A stretch of DNA of 49,793 bases from contig CAIQQM010000250.1 of assembly GCA_903873945.1 (NCBI GenBank), positions 1 to 49,793 of the forward strand, in the 5' to 3' direction. The notes below the pieces were generated by a model, which had not been told where the DNA came from, made no database searches, and saw only the letters and a list, made by a program, of their open reading frames with translations. The translations under genes and the position numbers were made by a program. The stretch comes from an uncultured Verrucomicrobiota bacterium. GTDB lineage: Bacteria > Verrucomicrobiota > Verrucomicrobiia > Limisphaerales > UBA8199. Of the stretch, positions 8,646 through 17,590 are shown piece by piece (the first letter of the stretch is position 1; every line of letters begins with the position of its first letter).

Positions 8646-8738
8646 GAGCTCCGTTAGGAGCGACATCTATGTAGAGAGGCGTCTCCAAAACACGCAGAGC
8701 TCCGTTAGGAGCGACATCTTGTAGAGAGAAGCGTTTCC
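8646..8738. repeat. Two tandem copies of a 51-bp hairpin-bearing repeat
   Basis: Copies begin at 8646 and 8697 with GAGCTCCGTTAGGAGCGAC, followed by ATCT and TGTAGAGAG. Each contains the hairpin GCTCC-GTTA-GGAGC. The rest of 8476-9013, apart from the arsR promoter and the repeat below, shows no convincing gene; a 92-residue minus-strand frame across it merely translates this repeat. Confidence 0.7.
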
Positions 8739-8819
8739 GTGGCGAATGAGTAGGCATCCTGCCTGCCGTAGCCGGCGGCATCTTTGCCGCCCGGCCTTCA
8801 GTTCAATTCTCACCAGGAT

Positions 8820-8905
8820 TCCGCCTCTTCGCGCTCTTTGCGTTAAATTCCCGCTCCGGAAATCTGTGTAAATCTGTGCAATCTGTGGCTAAAACCCCCT
8901 TCCAT
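8820..8905 (+). repeat. Degenerate dispersed intergenic repeat (CTTTGCGTTAAA ... AATCTGTGGCTAAAA type)
   Basis: The segment holds TTTGCGTTAAA, then AATCTGTG repeated with small changes, ending AATCTGTGGCTAAAA. The same wording recurs at 14901-15047, before the hox operon. It is non-coding and appears to be a dispersed repeat family of this genome. Confidence 0.55.
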
Positions 8906-8961
8906 CCGGTTCATCCCGCCACCAGTCCGTGGCAATGACCGGCGGTTTCGAAAATCGCCGG

Positions 8962-9009
8962 TTGACAGAAATCAACCGCTCCTGCATATTTCGTTCATTG
9001 GCGAAGTAT
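8962..9009 (+). promoter_or_regulatory. ars operon promoter with overlapping ArsR operator
   Basis: TTGACA (8962-8967), a 17-base spacer and CATATT (8985-8990) form a good sigma70-type promoter. ATATTTCG (8986-8993) and CGAAGTAT (9002-9009) are an inverted repeat with one mismatch that covers the -10 box and the expected start site, as in ArsR/SmtB operators. The ATG at 9014 follows almost at once with no clear ribosome binding site. Confidence 0.7.
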
Positions 9010-9013
9010 AATA

Positions 9014-9379
9014 ATGAAAGATTTCCTGAATATCACCAAGGCCCTAGCCGACGAGAACCGCCTGCGGATGCTCATGGCGCTCCAGGGCGGCGAGCAATGT
9101 GTTTGCCGGATTGCCGAATTGATGGGGCTGGCCATGTCCACGGTTTCGAAGCATCTGTCTATCCTTTACCAGGCCGGCCTCGTCAGCGCGCGGAAGGAAG
9201 GGCGTTGGATGTACTATTCCCTGCCCGGCAAAGACGCGCCCACGGCGGCCCGGGAGGCGGTGGCCCTGGTGCGGCGGTCGCTGGTGGGGAACGAGCGGAT
9301 TGCCGCGGACGCAAAACGGCTGAAGAAGGTGTTGGCGATGGATTTAAGCGAGTTATGCAAACGGCAATGCGGAAATTGA
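9014..9379 (+). CDS. arsR: ArsR/SmtB-family arsenic-responsive repressor
   Basis: This 121-residue winged-helix protein (LADENRLRMLMALQGG; recognition helix MGLAMSTVSKHLSILYQAGLV; wing ARKEGRWMYYSL) carries the arsenite-binding Cys-Val-Cys motif in the first recognition segment (EQCVCRIAEL). A second Cys pair lies at the C-terminus (LCKRQC). In the family, As(III) binding to such cysteines releases the operator. An ArsR-like operator overlaps its own promoter. It leads an operon in which the next gene starts inside its 3' end. Confidence 0.93.
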   Translation: MKDFLNITKALADENRLRMLMALQGGEQCVCRIAELMGLAMSTVSKHLSILYQAGLVSARKEGRWMYYSLPGKDAPTAAREAVALVRRSLVGNERIAADAKRLKKVLAMDLSELCKRQCGN

Positions 9380-9819
9380 AGTTGCTGTTTCTCTGCTCCG
9401 GAAATTCGTGCCGGAGCCAGATGGCCGAAGGCTGGGCGTGTCACCTGAAGGGCGACGTGATCGAGGCTTATTCCGCGGGCATCGAGAAACACGGATTGAA
9501 CCCGCACGCGGTGAAGGTCATGGCCGAAGCCGGCATTGACATCTCGAAGCACTATTCGAAGACGCTCGGCGACATTGGGCCAGTGCAATTTGATTACGTG
9601 GTGACCGTGTGCGGCCATGCCAATGAGAATTGCCCCATCTTTCCCGGCAAGGTCAGGGTCGTGCATGTCGGCTTCGAAGACCCTCCGAAGTTGACCAGGG
9701 ACATGCCTGATGGTGAGGAAAAGTTGGCGGTGTACCGCCGGGTGCGGGATGAAATCCGGCGTTTCGTCGAGACGTTGCCCGGCGCGCTGGACAGCGGACA
9801 GGCAGAGTCGAACGAATGA
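9367..9819 (+). CDS. arsC: Thioredoxin-coupled arsenate reductase ArsC
   Basis: This 150-residue low-molecular-weight phosphatase-fold protein reduces arsenate to arsenite. The P-loop C-x5-R is CSGNSCRS (Cys10, Arg16). The further pair C-x6-C in VCGHANENC and the later acidic FEDPP match the thioredoxin-linked ArsC class (Staphylococcus pI258 type), where the two extra cysteines relay the disulfide. ATG 9367 is preferred because the family begins just before the P-loop; ATG 9355 is also possible. It overlaps arsR by 13 bases. A thioredoxin-like gene in the same operon could be its partner. Confidence 0.92.
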   Translation: MRKLKLLFLCSGNSCRSQMAEGWACHLKGDVIEAYSAGIEKHGLNPHAVKVMAEAGIDISKHYSKTLGDIGPVQFDYVVTVCGHANENCPIFPGKVRVVHVGFEDPPKLTRDMPDGEEKLAVYRRVRDEIRRFVETLPGALDSGQAESNE

Positions 9820-10304
9820 AAGGTATTGCACAGATTATGAAGACAGCGAATGAAGTGGCGACGGAGAAATTCCTGGCCGGTTACAATTGCGCGCAAGCGG
9901 TCTTATACGCCTACAGTCCGGGCCTGGGTCTGGACGGGGAGACGGCGCTGAAGGTGGCTACTGGTCTAGGTGCGGGCATGGCCCGGCGCGGCGAGGTCTG
10001 CGGGGCGGTTACAGGCGGGATTCTGGCCATCGGTCTGAGGTGCGGCCGTGGCGCCCGACAGGACCGATCGGCTACAGAGCAAACGTACCAGAAAACGCTC
10101 GAGTTGATGGCGCGGTTCGAGAAGCGACATGGTTCCTGCCTCTGCCGCGTGCTGCTGAATGGGTGCGACCTGGGGACCGCGGAGGGACAGGCGTATTTCA
10201 AGGAACACGACCTTTTTCACAAGACGTGTGTGGGGTGCGTGCAGAGCGTGGTTGAGATGCTGTCGGACATCATGGATGCGTTGGCAACGAGCAAAAGTGG
10301 ATGA
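9816..10304 (+). CDS. C_GCAxxG_C_C family redox-type protein
   Basis: The 162-residue protein has the spaced-cysteine pattern of the C_GCAxxG_C_C family: YNCAQAVL, the Gly-rich segment ATGLGAGMARRGEVCGAVTGG, then CLCRVLLNGCDL and KTCVGCVQSV. The family is thought to bind metal or do redox chemistry; no reaction is established. ATG 9816 overlaps the arsC stop (ATGA); ATG 9837 is an alternative. Its place between arsC and arsM suggests a role in arsenic or thiol handling, which is inference from context. Confidence 0.85.
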   Translation: MKGIAQIMKTANEVATEKFLAGYNCAQAVLYAYSPGLGLDGETALKVATGLGAGMARRGEVCGAVTGGILAIGLRCGRGARQDRSATEQTYQKTLELMARFEKRHGSCLCRVLLNGCDLGTAEGQAYFKEHDLFHKTCVGCVQSVVEMLSDIMDALATSKSG

Positions 10305-10314
10305 TGAGTTTTAT

Positions 10315-11175
10315 ATGAGCAAAACAGAATTGACGGACGAGGCGGAGGTCGTGCGCACGGCTGTCCGGGAAGGTTACGCGAAAATTGCGGAGAAGGACGG
10401 GTCCTGCTGTTCGGGGGTGAGCTGTTGCGGCTCAAACGTGGAGGACTCGGTCCAGTTGGCCAAATACGTAGGTTACAGCGCCGAAGAATTGGCGGCGTTG
10501 CCCGAGGGCGCAAATATGGGTCTATCCTGCGGCAACCCCAACGCGCTGGCCTCGTTGAAACCGGGAGAAGTGGTTTTGGACCTGGGCAGCGGCGGCGGGT
10601 TTGACGTGTTCATTGCCGCGCGCAATGTGGGCGCGGCCGGCCTGGCCATCGGCGTGGACATGACGCCGGAGATGCTGGCCAAAGCGCGCAAGAACATCGC
10701 CGGCTACCGGAAACGGTCGGGGCTGGACAACGTGGAGTTTCGGCTGGGTGAGATTGAGCATCTGCCCGTGGCTGACAACAGTGTGGACGTGGTGATTTCA
10801 AATTGCGTTATCAATCTGTCGCCGGACAAACCGCAGGTATGGCGGGAAATTGCGCGGGTGCTGAAGCCGGGCGGGCGGGTGGCGGTCTCCGATCTGGCAC
10901 TGCTCAAGCCGTTGCCGGCGGAGGTGTTGAAGATGGTCGAGGCGCTGGTCGGTTGCGTCACCGGCGCGGTGCTCGTGAGCGAGACGGAGCGTATGGCGCG
11001 AGAAGCCCCGCTGGCGGATATCCGGCTGAATCCGAAGCAGGATTATGTGAAGGCCATGACGGATTGGAACGACCCGCTGTATAAGAAGATCATGGAGCAC
11101 CTGCCGGACGGCAGTGGGCCGGGGGATTACATCACGAGCCTCGAGGTGATGGCGAGGAAGGAATCTAAATTATGA
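10315..11175 (+). CDS. arsM: Arsenite S-adenosylmethionine methyltransferase ArsM
   Basis: This 286-residue enzyme would methylate As(III). It has the SAM-binding motif VLDLGSGGGFDVF (residues about 87-99), GVDMTPEMLAKAR, and the three cysteines used by ArsM enzymes: Cys72 (LSCGNP), Cys164 (SNCVINLSPDK) and Cys214 (VGCVTGA). A Cys-rich N-terminal patch CCSGVSCCG (31-39) is also typical. ATG 10315 starts just before this segment; the frame open upstream to 10159 lies over the preceding gene. It overlaps the next gene by four bases. Methylated trivalent arsenic could be exported by the permease downstream. Confidence 0.95.
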   Translation: MSKTELTDEAEVVRTAVREGYAKIAEKDGSCCSGVSCCGSNVEDSVQLAKYVGYSAEELAALPEGANMGLSCGNPNALASLKPGEVVLDLGSGGGFDVFIAARNVGAAGLAIGVDMTPEMLAKARKNIAGYRKRSGLDNVEFRLGEIEHLPVADNSVDVVISNCVINLSPDKPQVWREIARVLKPGGRVAVSDLALLKPLPAEVLKMVEALVGCVTGAVLVSETERMAREAPLADIRLNPKQDYVKAMTDWNDPLYKKIMEHLPDGSGPGDYITSLEVMARKESKL

Positions 11176-11405
11176 AGCAATTGCTAATCCTGGGAACGGG
11201 CTGCGCGAAGTGCGGCAAGCTGTATGAAGTGACGGAACAAGCGGCGAAAGAACTCGGCGTGCCATACGAGATGAACAAGGTCACCGACCTTAAACAGATT
11301 ATGGCCTTGCGAGTGATGGTGACGCCAGCCTTGGTGGTTGACGGCGCGGTTAAGGTTGCGGGCCGGGTGCCATCGGTGGATGAGATCAAGAAGATGCTGG
11401 CGTGA
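11172..11405 (+). CDS. Small thioredoxin-fold protein (redox-active disulfide protein 2 type)
   Basis: The 77-residue protein is one thioredoxin-like domain with the active site CAKC (GTGCAKCGKL, residues about 10-16) and the cis-proline loop VMVTPALVVDG. Small proteins of this type (TIGR00412) often sit beside permeases of the DUF318/ArsP group. It begins by ATGA overlap with arsM, so it is translationally coupled. It may deliver electrons to ArsC or the permease; the partner is inferred. Confidence 0.9.
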   Translation: MKQLLILGTGCAKCGKLYEVTEQAAKELGVPYEMNKVTDLKQIMALRVMVTPALVVDGAVKVAGRVPSVDEIKKMLA

Positions 11406-11451
11406 TGGGGGGAAATGAAGCTGTGAGGCGGAAAACAGACGAAAGCAACTT

Positions 11452-11919
11452 ATGAAATCTATGTCGAAGAGAGGCCTGTGGATTATAGGAGCGTGCGTAG
11501 TGGCAGGGGCCTGGGTGATTACGTCGGGCAAGCGAGAAACGGGAGGAGTGTGCTGCCCGCTAGTGGCTTCGATGAGCGCAATGGCGGGCGAGATAGTTCA
11601 GAGCGGAACGAATGTAGCGGCGAAGGCCAAACTGCCGCGTTTGGTGGACCTTGGGGCCGGCAAATGCATTCCGTGCAAAAAGATGGCGCCCATCCTGGAG
11701 AAGTTGAAGAAGGAGTATGCGGGACGGCTGGAGGTGGAGTTCATCGACGTGTGGAAGGAGCCCGATGCGGGGAAGCGTTACGAGATTAGGCTGATCCCGA
11801 CCCAGATATTCTATGATGCAGCGGGAAAAGAGCTGTTCCGGCACGAGGGATTCTTTTCAGAGGGGGACATTATGGCGAAGTGGAAGGAACTGGGAGTTGC
11901 CTTTAAGCTGGCCAAGTAA
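11452..11919 (+). CDS. Membrane-anchored thioredoxin-like protein
   Basis: The 155-residue protein has an N-terminal hydrophobic helix (about 8-24, GLWIIGACVVAGAWVI) that should anchor or export it, a linker, then a thioredoxin domain with active site CIPC (GKCIPCKKM) and cis-proline IRLIPTQIFYD. With the CcdA-like gene immediately downstream it resembles a periplasmic thiol pathway of the DsbD/CcdA type. The spacing to the next gene is 36 bases. The presumed job is keeping cysteine sites in the arsenic transporters or other exported proteins reduced. Confidence 0.9.
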   Translation: MKSMSKRGLWIIGACVVAGAWVITSGKRETGGVCCPLVASMSAMAGEIVQSGTNVAAKAKLPRLVDLGAGKCIPCKKMAPILEKLKKEYAGRLEVEFIDVWKEPDAGKRYEIRLIPTQIFYDAAGKELFRHEGFFSEGDIMAKWKELGVAFKLAK

Positions 11920-11955
11920 AGTGAGGCACTAGAGTAGGAGGAGTTTCTCAACAGA

Positions 11956-12654
11956 ATGGAGCAACTTTTAAGCAGCCTTTCGCACGCGGTAGAGGGGGCG
12001 CCATTGGTGGCGCTCGGGGCGGCGTGCGTGTGGGGTGTGTTGAGCGTGGTGCTCAGCCCGTGCCATTTGTCGAGCATTCCCCTGATTGTGGGCTTTATCA
12101 GCGGCCAGGGGCGGGTGTCCACGGGGCGGGCGTTTGGAATCGCGTCGCTGTTTGCGGTGGGGATTCTGATCACCATCGCTGCGATCGGCGCGATTACGGC
12201 GGCGGCGGGGCGGATGATGGGGGATGTGGGCCGATGGGGGAACTACCTTGTTGCGGGGATCTTTTTTTTGGTTGGGCTGCATTTGCTGGGATTGATTCCG
12301 ATGCCTTGGTCCGGTCCGGGCCAGGTGAGGATGAAACGCAAGGGACTGCTGGCCGCTTTTCTGCTGGGACTCATCTTTGGGATCGCGCTTGGACCCTGCA
12401 CGTTCGCTTACATGGCGCCGATTCTTGGCGCGGCGCTCAAGGTGGCGAAAACAGCGACGCTATACAGCGCGGCGTTGCTGCTGGCGTATGGGATTGGTCA
12501 TTGCGCTGTGATCGTGCTGGCCGGCACGTCAACAGAACTAGTGCAGCGGTATCTGAACTGGAATGAGCAATCACGCGGGGTTCAACTGGTGAAAGCTGTC
12601 TGCGGTGTGCTGGTCATCGTGGGTGGGGTTTATTTGATTTATGCAGCGAGTTGA
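11956..12654 (+). CDS. CcdA/DsbD-like transmembrane electron carrier
   Basis: The 232-residue protein has about six membrane helices and the conserved elements of the cytochrome c biogenesis (CcdA) region: LSPCHLSSIPLIVGFISG in the first helix and LGPCTFAYMAPILG in the fourth, each with the Pro-Cys pair that carries electrons across the membrane. It would take electrons from cytoplasmic thioredoxin and pass them to the anchored thioredoxin encoded just upstream. Its end overlaps the permease gene by 14 bases. A named orthologue cannot be assigned from sequence alone. Confidence 0.9.
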   Translation: MEQLLSSLSHAVEGAPLVALGAACVWGVLSVVLSPCHLSSIPLIVGFISGQGRVSTGRAFGIASLFAVGILITIAAIGAITAAAGRMMGDVGRWGNYLVAGIFFLVGLHLLGLIPMPWSGPGQVRMKRKGLLAAFLLGLIFGIALGPCTFAYMAPILGAALKVAKTATLYSAALLLAYGIGHCAVIVLAGTSTELVQRYLNWNEQSRGVQLVKAVCGVLVIVGGVYLIYAAS

Positions 12655-13711
12655 ATCGGCAGGGGCGGAGGTCAGCAGTAGGGACGCGAGCCGGGCAGGC
12701 GCATTCCGGTATGTGGCGACCGGCGCTGGCGCTCTCGCGGTGTGGTTAGTTGTCTATCGGATGCTTGGGTCGGCGAGCCGCTGGGTGACGCATAGTCTGC
12801 TGGGGTTGGAGCGGGGAACGCACTTGAGCACGGCGGTGGAGTTTTTCATTTTTGAGGTTCCGAAAGTCCTGCTCCTGCTGACGGTGGTGGTGCTCGGGGT
12901 GGGCATCGTGCGGTCGTTTTTCACGCCTGAACGGACGCGACGGATTCTCTCGGGAAGGCGGGAATCTGTAGGGAACGTGCTGGCGTCGCTGCTGGGGGTG
13001 GTGACGCCGTTCTGTTCGTGCTCGGCGGTGCCGCTGTTCATCGGCTTTATGACTACCGGTGTGCCGTTGGGGGTGACGTTTTCATTTTTGATTTCCGCGC
13101 CGATGGTGAACGAGGTGGCGCTGGTGTTGCTGTTCGGATTGTTTGGCTGGAAGGTAGCCGCGATTTACCTCGGGACGGGCTTGGCCGTTGCACTGGTGTC
13201 GGGGTGGGTCATTGGGCAGCTGGGGATGGAGCGATACGTTGAGAGCTGGGTGTTTGAATCGCAGACCGGGCCGGTCGCGGCGGAAGAAGCTCTTTCGTGG
13301 CCGGACCGGGTCCGGTACGGGCTGGCGGCGGTGCGGGACATCGTGGGGCGGGTGTGGTTGTACGTGATTTTTGGGATTGGGGTCGGGGCGGGGATCCACG
13401 GCTATGTGCCGGAGAATTGCCTCGCCTCGTTCATGGGCAAGGGCGCTTGGTGGTCGGTGCCGGCGGCGGTGCTGATTGGGGTGCCGATGTATTCGAACGT
13501 GGCGGGGATCGTCCCGGTGGTGCAGGCGTTGCTGGGGAAAGGAGCGGCGCTGGGAACGGTGCTGGCGTTTATGATGTCGGTGATCGGCCTGTCGTTGCCC
13601 GAGGCAGTTATCCTGAGAAAGGTGCTCAAGCTGCCGCTGATCTTTACATTTTTTGGGGTGGTAGCGGTGGGGATTATGATTGTCGGGTATTTGTTCAATT
13701 TCATCATGTGA
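12641..13711 (+). CDS. ArsP/SO_0444-type permease (DUF318 family)
   Basis: This 356-residue protein has eight or more membrane helices and the family signature [13 protein letters not shown] with [23 protein letters not shown], repeated in weaker form in the second half ([19 protein letters not shown]). Members include ArsP, which exports trivalent methylated arsenicals, and SO_0444-type metal exporters. Beside arsM, export of methylarsenite is a reasonable inference, but inorganic arsenic or another soft metal is possible. It overlaps the CcdA-like gene and lies 25 bases before acr3. Confidence 0.87.
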   Translation: MQRVESAGAEVSSRDASRAGAFRYVATGAGALAVWLVVYRMLGSASRWVTHSLLGLERGTHLSTAVEFFIFEVPKVLLLLTVVVLGVGIVRSFFTPERTRRILSGRRESVGNVLASLLGVVTPFCSCSAVPLFIGFMTTGVPLGVTFSFLISAPMVNEVALVLLFGLFGWKVAAIYLGTGLAVALVSGWVIGQLGMERYVESWVFESQTGPVAAEEALSWPDRVRYGLAAVRDIVGRVWLYVIFGIGVGAGIHGYVPENCLASFMGKGAWWSVPAAVLIGVPMYSNVAGIVPVVQALLGKGAALGTVLAFMMSVIGLSLPEAVILRKVLKLPLIFTFFGVVAVGIMIVGYLFNFIM

Positions 13712-13736
13712 TGATCGCCATCGAATAGGACTACCT

Positions 13737-14831
13737 ATGTTCACGAAACCATCCCTCAGAATTATGCAGGAACCATTATCTCCTTCGACAGTGCCGGATG
13801 CCGTCGCTAGGAACATGTCCTTCCTGGATCGTTACCTTACGGTCTGGATTTTCGCCGCCATGGGCGTGGGCGTCTTGCTGGGCCATTTCGTAATCAGCAA
13901 CCCAACGGCGTTCTTCGCGCCCATGACCGTCGGCACGACGAACCTGCCCATCGCCGTCGGCCTGATCCTGATGATGTACCCGCCGCTGGCGAAGGTGAAA
14001 TACTCGCAGCTTCCCAGCCTCTTCGCTGACATCCGGATTCTGAGCCTCTCGCTGGTGCAGAACTGGGTCGTCGGGCCGGTGCTGATGTTTCTGCTTGCGG
14101 TGCTGCTGCTGCGGGATCATCCGGACTACATGGTGGGTCTCATTCTGGTGGGCCTTGCGCGCTGCATTGCGATGGTGCTCGTCTGGAACCAGCTGGCCAA
14201 GGGGAGCAACGAATACGCCGCCGGACTCGTCGCCCTCAATAGCATCGCCCAGATCCTCTTCTACAGCTTCTATGCCTGGGTTTTCATTACCGTGCTTCCA
14301 CCTTACTTTGGCCTGAAGGGTGCCGTGGTGCCGGTCCGGATGATCGAGATATTTTGGAGTGTGATGATTTACCTTGGCATCCCCTTCGCCGCGGGTGTCT
14401 TAAGCCGGGTGATCCTTGTGCCGCTCAAGGGAGCGGAGTGGTACGACCGCATTTTCATCCCGCGCATCTCCCCGATCACGCTCACCGCGTTGCTCTTCAC
14501 CATAGTCGTGATGTTCACGTTTAAGGGGGATGCGATTGTGCAACTCCCGCTCGATGTGCTCCGGATCGCGATTCCCCTCCTGCTCTACTTCGCGATTATG
14601 TTTCTGGTAAGCTTCGTGATGGCGAAACGGCTCGGCGCGGACTACCCGCGCTCCGCCACGCTGGCCTTCACCTCGGCTGGCAATAATTTTGAACTCGCGA
14701 TTGCCGTGGCGATCTCGGTCTTCGGTCTCGGTTCGGGTGTGGCTTTCGCCGCCGTCGTCGGGCCTCTGATCGAGGTGCCGGCCCTGATCGGCCTTGTCCA
14801 CGTCGCATTCTGGTTCCGTCGTCGTTTTTGA
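13737..14831 (+). CDS. acr3: ACR3-family arsenite efflux transporter
   Basis: This 364-residue protein has about ten membrane helices and belongs to the ACR3 group of the bile/arsenite/riboflavin superfamily. Key segments are [11 protein letters not shown], the conserved Cys in [21 protein letters not shown], and [18 protein letters not shown], which carry the arsenite-transport residues. ATG 13737 is preceded by AGGA 7 bases away; an in-frame extension to 13680 overlaps the permease gene. It is last in the ars operon and would pump out the arsenite made by ArsC. Codon use is visibly different from the gene before it. Confidence 0.94.
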   Translation: MFTKPSLRIMQEPLSPSTVPDAVARNMSFLDRYLTVWIFAAMGVGVLLGHFVISNPTAFFAPMTVGTTNLPIAVGLILMMYPPLAKVKYSQLPSLFADIRILSLSLVQNWVVGPVLMFLLAVLLLRDHPDYMVGLILVGLARCIAMVLVWNQLAKGSNEYAAGLVALNSIAQILFYSFYAWVFITVLPPYFGLKGAVVPVRMIEIFWSVMIYLGIPFAAGVLSRVILVPLKGAEWYDRIFIPRISPITLTALLFTIVVMFTFKGDAIVQLPLDVLRIAIPLLLYFAIMFLVSFVMAKRLGADYPRSATLAFTSAGNNFELAIAVAISVFGLGSGVAFAAVVGPLIEVPALIGLVHVAFWFRRRF

Positions 14832-14861
14832 GTCATTGCCCCGCGTAGTAATAAACAAAAA

Positions 14862-14902
14862 GATGCAGCGCCCCCGATCATGGTGGCGCCGGGGTGCTGA
14901 TC
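14862..14902 (+). terminator. Possible terminator of the ars operon
   Basis: CAGCGCCCC at 14865-14873 pairs with GGGGTGCTG at 14891-14899, extended by GAT/ATC, and is followed by a short CTTTG. It lies 30 bases after the acr3 stop. The U-run is weak, so the call is tentative. Confidence 0.4.
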
Positions 14903-15140
14903 TTTGCGCCTTTGCGTTAAACTCATGTTCGAAACTCTGTGGCTGAAGAATCCGTGTTTAATCTTTGGAAGCCGAACTTCGGCTGTTCAATCCGTGGCTG
15001 CCATGGGAAGTCGACCTTCGACTCTGTGCAATCTGTGGCTAAAATCCTATTCCCCGTTTGTGCCATCTGCGGCTTTGCGGGGAATTCCTGTCGGATGTTC
15101 TGTGGCCAAAAATCCGTGCTTCATCCGTGGCTGCCAAGCC
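14901..15140 (+). repeat. Array of degenerate intergenic repeats with small hairpins
   Basis: The stretch repeats phrases such as TTTGCGTTAAA, AATCCGTGGCTG and AATCTGTGGCTAAAA, related to 8820-8905. Two adjacent units of about 39 bases each contain a hairpin: AGCCGAA/TTCGGCT (14970-14984) and AGTCGA/TCGACT (15009-15023). No gene is credible between acr3 and hoxE; frames here are translations of the repeats. Confidence 0.6.
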
Positions 15141-15330
15141 TTTTCCCGAACTTATTGGCAATCACGTGTTTGAATATTCACCTGTCGAATCACAAAAAAA
15201 GTTCATAAATTGCCAATTCTCGCACAGTCGTCCGGGAACGGTCTGCTAACCTTCCAGTTGGGATTTGACGCAGGCTTCCGCATCCGAGTACATGTATGTG
15301 TCGGCTAGCAAGAATTCCTTACAAGCGATT

Positions 15331-15864
15331 ATGATTGCGACGCTTTCAAATAAAAAACCGAATCGACTGCCACAGATTCTGGAGCACGCCAGCGGGGACA
15401 AGCGCTTCAAGATTCTTGAGGCGCACATGAAGAAGTATCAGTTCAAGCAGGATGCCCTCATCGAGGTGCTCCACAAGGCCCAGGAACTCTTTGGCTATCT
15501 TGAGGATGACTTGCTCCTGTTCGTCGCCTATCGTCTCAAGCTCCCCGCCAGCCGTGTTTATGGCGTCGCCACTTTCTATCATTTCTTCACCCTCAAACCC
15601 AAAGGCCTGCACACCTGCGTCGTTTGCATGGGTACCGCCTGCTACGTCCGGGGTGCGGATAAACTCCTCGCTGCTGTCGAACAGCACGCCAAAATCAAGG
15701 CCGGTGAAACCACTCCGGACAATCAGCTCTCGCTGCTTACCGCCCGCTGCATCGGTGCCTGTGGCATCGCCCCGGCCGTTGTTTATGACGGCGCCGTCAC
15801 CCCGCGGCAGACCCCCGAGGCGACTGTTGAACACGTGAAAGGATGGCTGACCCATGGTAATTGA
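15331..15864 (+). CDS. hoxE: HoxE, [2Fe-2S] subunit of bidirectional NiFe hydrogenase
   Basis: The 177-residue protein is a NuoE-like thioredoxin-fold ferredoxin. Cluster ligands are C-x4-C (Cys99, Cys104 in CMGTAC) and C-x3-C (Cys140, Cys144 in CIGAC). The helical N-terminus has [16 protein letters not shown] and ATFYHFF as in NuoE/HoxE. Start choice is uncertain: ATG 15331 gives normal length, ATG 15292 would add 13 residues, and neither has a strong ribosome site. It overlaps hoxF by 11 bases. In group 3d hydrogenases HoxE joins HoxF and HoxU in the diaphorase module. Confidence 0.92.
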   Translation: MIATLSNKKPNRLPQILEHASGDKRFKILEAHMKKYQFKQDALIEVLHKAQELFGYLEDDLLLFVAYRLKLPASRVYGVATFYHFFTLKPKGLHTCVVCMGTACYVRGADKLLAAVEQHAKIKAGETTPDNQLSLLTARCIGACGIAPAVVYDGAVTPRQTPEATVEHVKGWLTHGN

Positions 15865-17563
15865 CGACCTCATCGCGATCGCGGAGCAGGAGCGCGCGGC
15901 GCGGAAAAAATACGTCATCCGTTGCTGTTTGGCGGCCGGGTGCATGTCGTCCAACTCCAAAGGTGTTAAGGAGGCCCTCGATGTAGCCGTCAAAGAGGCC
16001 GGTCTCGAAAACGACGTGGAAGTCCGCGGCGTCGGTTGCATGAAGCTGTGTTGCCAGGGACCGCTCGTTCAGATCGACGGCGATGGCCAGGGCGCGACCG
16101 TCAGGATTGAAGGCAATCCCCAGGGGCCTCTTTACCAGAGGGTCACGCCGGAGGATGCGGCTTCATTGGTTGCTACCCTCAAAGGCGGCAAAACAAACGT
16201 TCAGCGTGGCGACCCGGCGCAGCCGTTTTTCACCAACCAGGTTTCCATCGTGCTCGCCAACAGCGGCATCGTGGATCCCGAACGCATCGAGTCCTATATC
16301 GCCGCGGATGGTTACCAGGCCCTGCACGATGTTCTGCGTGAAATGACGCCCAAGGATGTTGTCGAGGCCATGATCAAGAGCGGGCTTCGGGGACGGGGCG
16401 GCGCCGGGTATCCCACCGGACTCAAGTGGGCTACCGTCGCCAAAACCCCCGGTAACCAGAAATACGTCATTTGCAATGCGGACGAGGGTGACCCGGGCGC
16501 GTTCATGGACCGCAGTGTTTTGGAGAGCGACCCGCACAGCGTGCTTGAGGGCATGGCCATCGGTGCCTATGCCGTCGGCGCCAACCAGGGTTTCATCTAC
16601 GTTCGCGCTGAATACCCGCTTGCCATCAGTCGCCTCCAGAATGCCATCAAGCAGGCCAAACAGAAGGAACTGCTCGGCAGCGGCGTTTTCGAATCCCCCT
16701 TTAACTTCAATATTGACGTGCGTATCGGCGCCGGCGCCTTCGTTTGTGGCGAGGAGACCGCGCTGATGTCCTCAGTTGAGGGCAAACGTGGTAGCCCTCG
16801 CCCTCGCCCGCCTTTCCCGGCTGAGCGCGGTCTGTGGTCTTCGCCTACGTTGATCAATAATGTCGAAACCTTCGCCAATGTGCCCCCCATTTTCCGCAAG
16901 GGCCCGGAGTGGTTCGCCGGCATCGGCACTGAGAAGAGCAAGGGAACTAAAGTCTTCGCTTTGGCGGGCAGGATCACTAATACCGGCCTGCTCGAAGTTC
17001 CCATGGGCACCACCCTTCGCGAGATCGTCGAGAAAATGGGCGGCGGTGCGCCGGACGGCCGCAAAATTAAAGCTGTTCAAACCGGCGGACCTTCCGGCGG
17101 TTGCATTCCTGCCGAGGCCCTCGATACCCCGGTCGATTATGACTCGCTGGTTAAGCTCGGCTCTATCATGGGCTCGGGCGGCATGATCGTCATGGATGAC
17201 ACCAGCCGGATGGTTGATGTCGCCCGGTTCTTCATGGAGTTCTGCATGGACGAGTCTTGCGGTAAGTGTATTCCCTGCCGCGCAGGCACCGTCCAGATGT
17301 ACCATTTGCTCAACAAAATCCTCGAAGGCAAAGCTACGCCGCGCGACCTGGAACAGCTCGAGAGCCTTTGCGATTTGGTCAAGAACACCAGCCTGTGTGG
17401 CCTGGGTCAGACGGCCCCCAACCCTGTCCTTAGCACCCTCCGGTTTTTCCGCAAGGAATACACCGATTTGCTTAAGGAAGATGTTTATGCCGGGCCGAAA
17501 ACTGATGACCCCGGTCAAACCAACGGCGGCCCGAAACCCGAAGCCCTTTTGCCGGTGACCTAG
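15854..17563 (+). CDS. hoxF: HoxF, NAD- and FMN-binding diaphorase subunit
   Basis: The 569-residue subunit has an N-terminal thioredoxin-like [2Fe-2S] domain (CLAAGC...[11 protein letters not shown]), then a NuoF-like core: Gly-rich NADH/FMN motif [29 protein letters not shown], an SLBB segment, and a C-terminal [4Fe-4S] site [11 protein letters not shown] with a distal Cys in SLCGLGQ. It would exchange electrons between NAD(P)H and the iron-sulfur chain leading to the NiFe site. It follows hoxE by overlap and is 27 bases before hoxU. Length fits the family. Confidence 0.96.
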   Translation: MVIDDLIAIAEQERAARKKYVIRCCLAAGCMSSNSKGVKEALDVAVKEAGLENDVEVRGVGCMKLCCQGPLVQIDGDGQGATVRIEGNPQGPLYQRVTPEDAASLVATLKGGKTNVQRGDPAQPFFTNQVSIVLANSGIVDPERIESYIAADGYQALHDVLREMTPKDVVEAMIKSGLRGRGGAGYPTGLKWATVAKTPGNQKYVICNADEGDPGAFMDRSVLESDPHSVLEGMAIGAYAVGANQGFIYVRAEYPLAISRLQNAIKQAKQKELLGSGVFESPFNFNIDVRIGAGAFVCGEETALMSSVEGKRGSPRPRPPFPAERGLWSSPTLINNVETFANVPPIFRKGPEWFAGIGTEKSKGTKVFALAGRITNTGLLEVPMGTTLREIVEKMGGGAPDGRKIKAVQTGGPSGGCIPAEALDTPVDYDSLVKLGSIMGSGGMIVMDDTSRMVDVARFFMEFCMDESCGKCIPCRAGTVQMYHLLNKILEGKATPRDLEQLESLCDLVKNTSLCGLGQTAPNPVLSTLRFFRKEYTDLLKEDVYAGPKTDDPGQTNGGPKPEALLPVT

Positions 17564-17590
17564 CTCAATGTTTACCAATCACTAGCCGCT

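Noticed and set aside
8646-8738. CRISPR-like repeat pair
   Set aside because: Only two copies, separated by a 20-30 base stretch that is itself part of the repeat, and no cas genes.
8503-8781. 92-residue minus-strand frame with DVAPNGA repeated
   Set aside because: The repeated peptide is only the translation of the tandem DNA repeat; there is no ribosome site.
8929-9354. N-terminal extension of the arsC frame
   Set aside because: It runs over the arsR promoter and coding region in another frame; the ArsC family starts near 9367.
14904-15249. Several short plus-strand frames before hoxE
   Set aside because: They translate the degenerate intergenic repeats in different frames and share no protein features.
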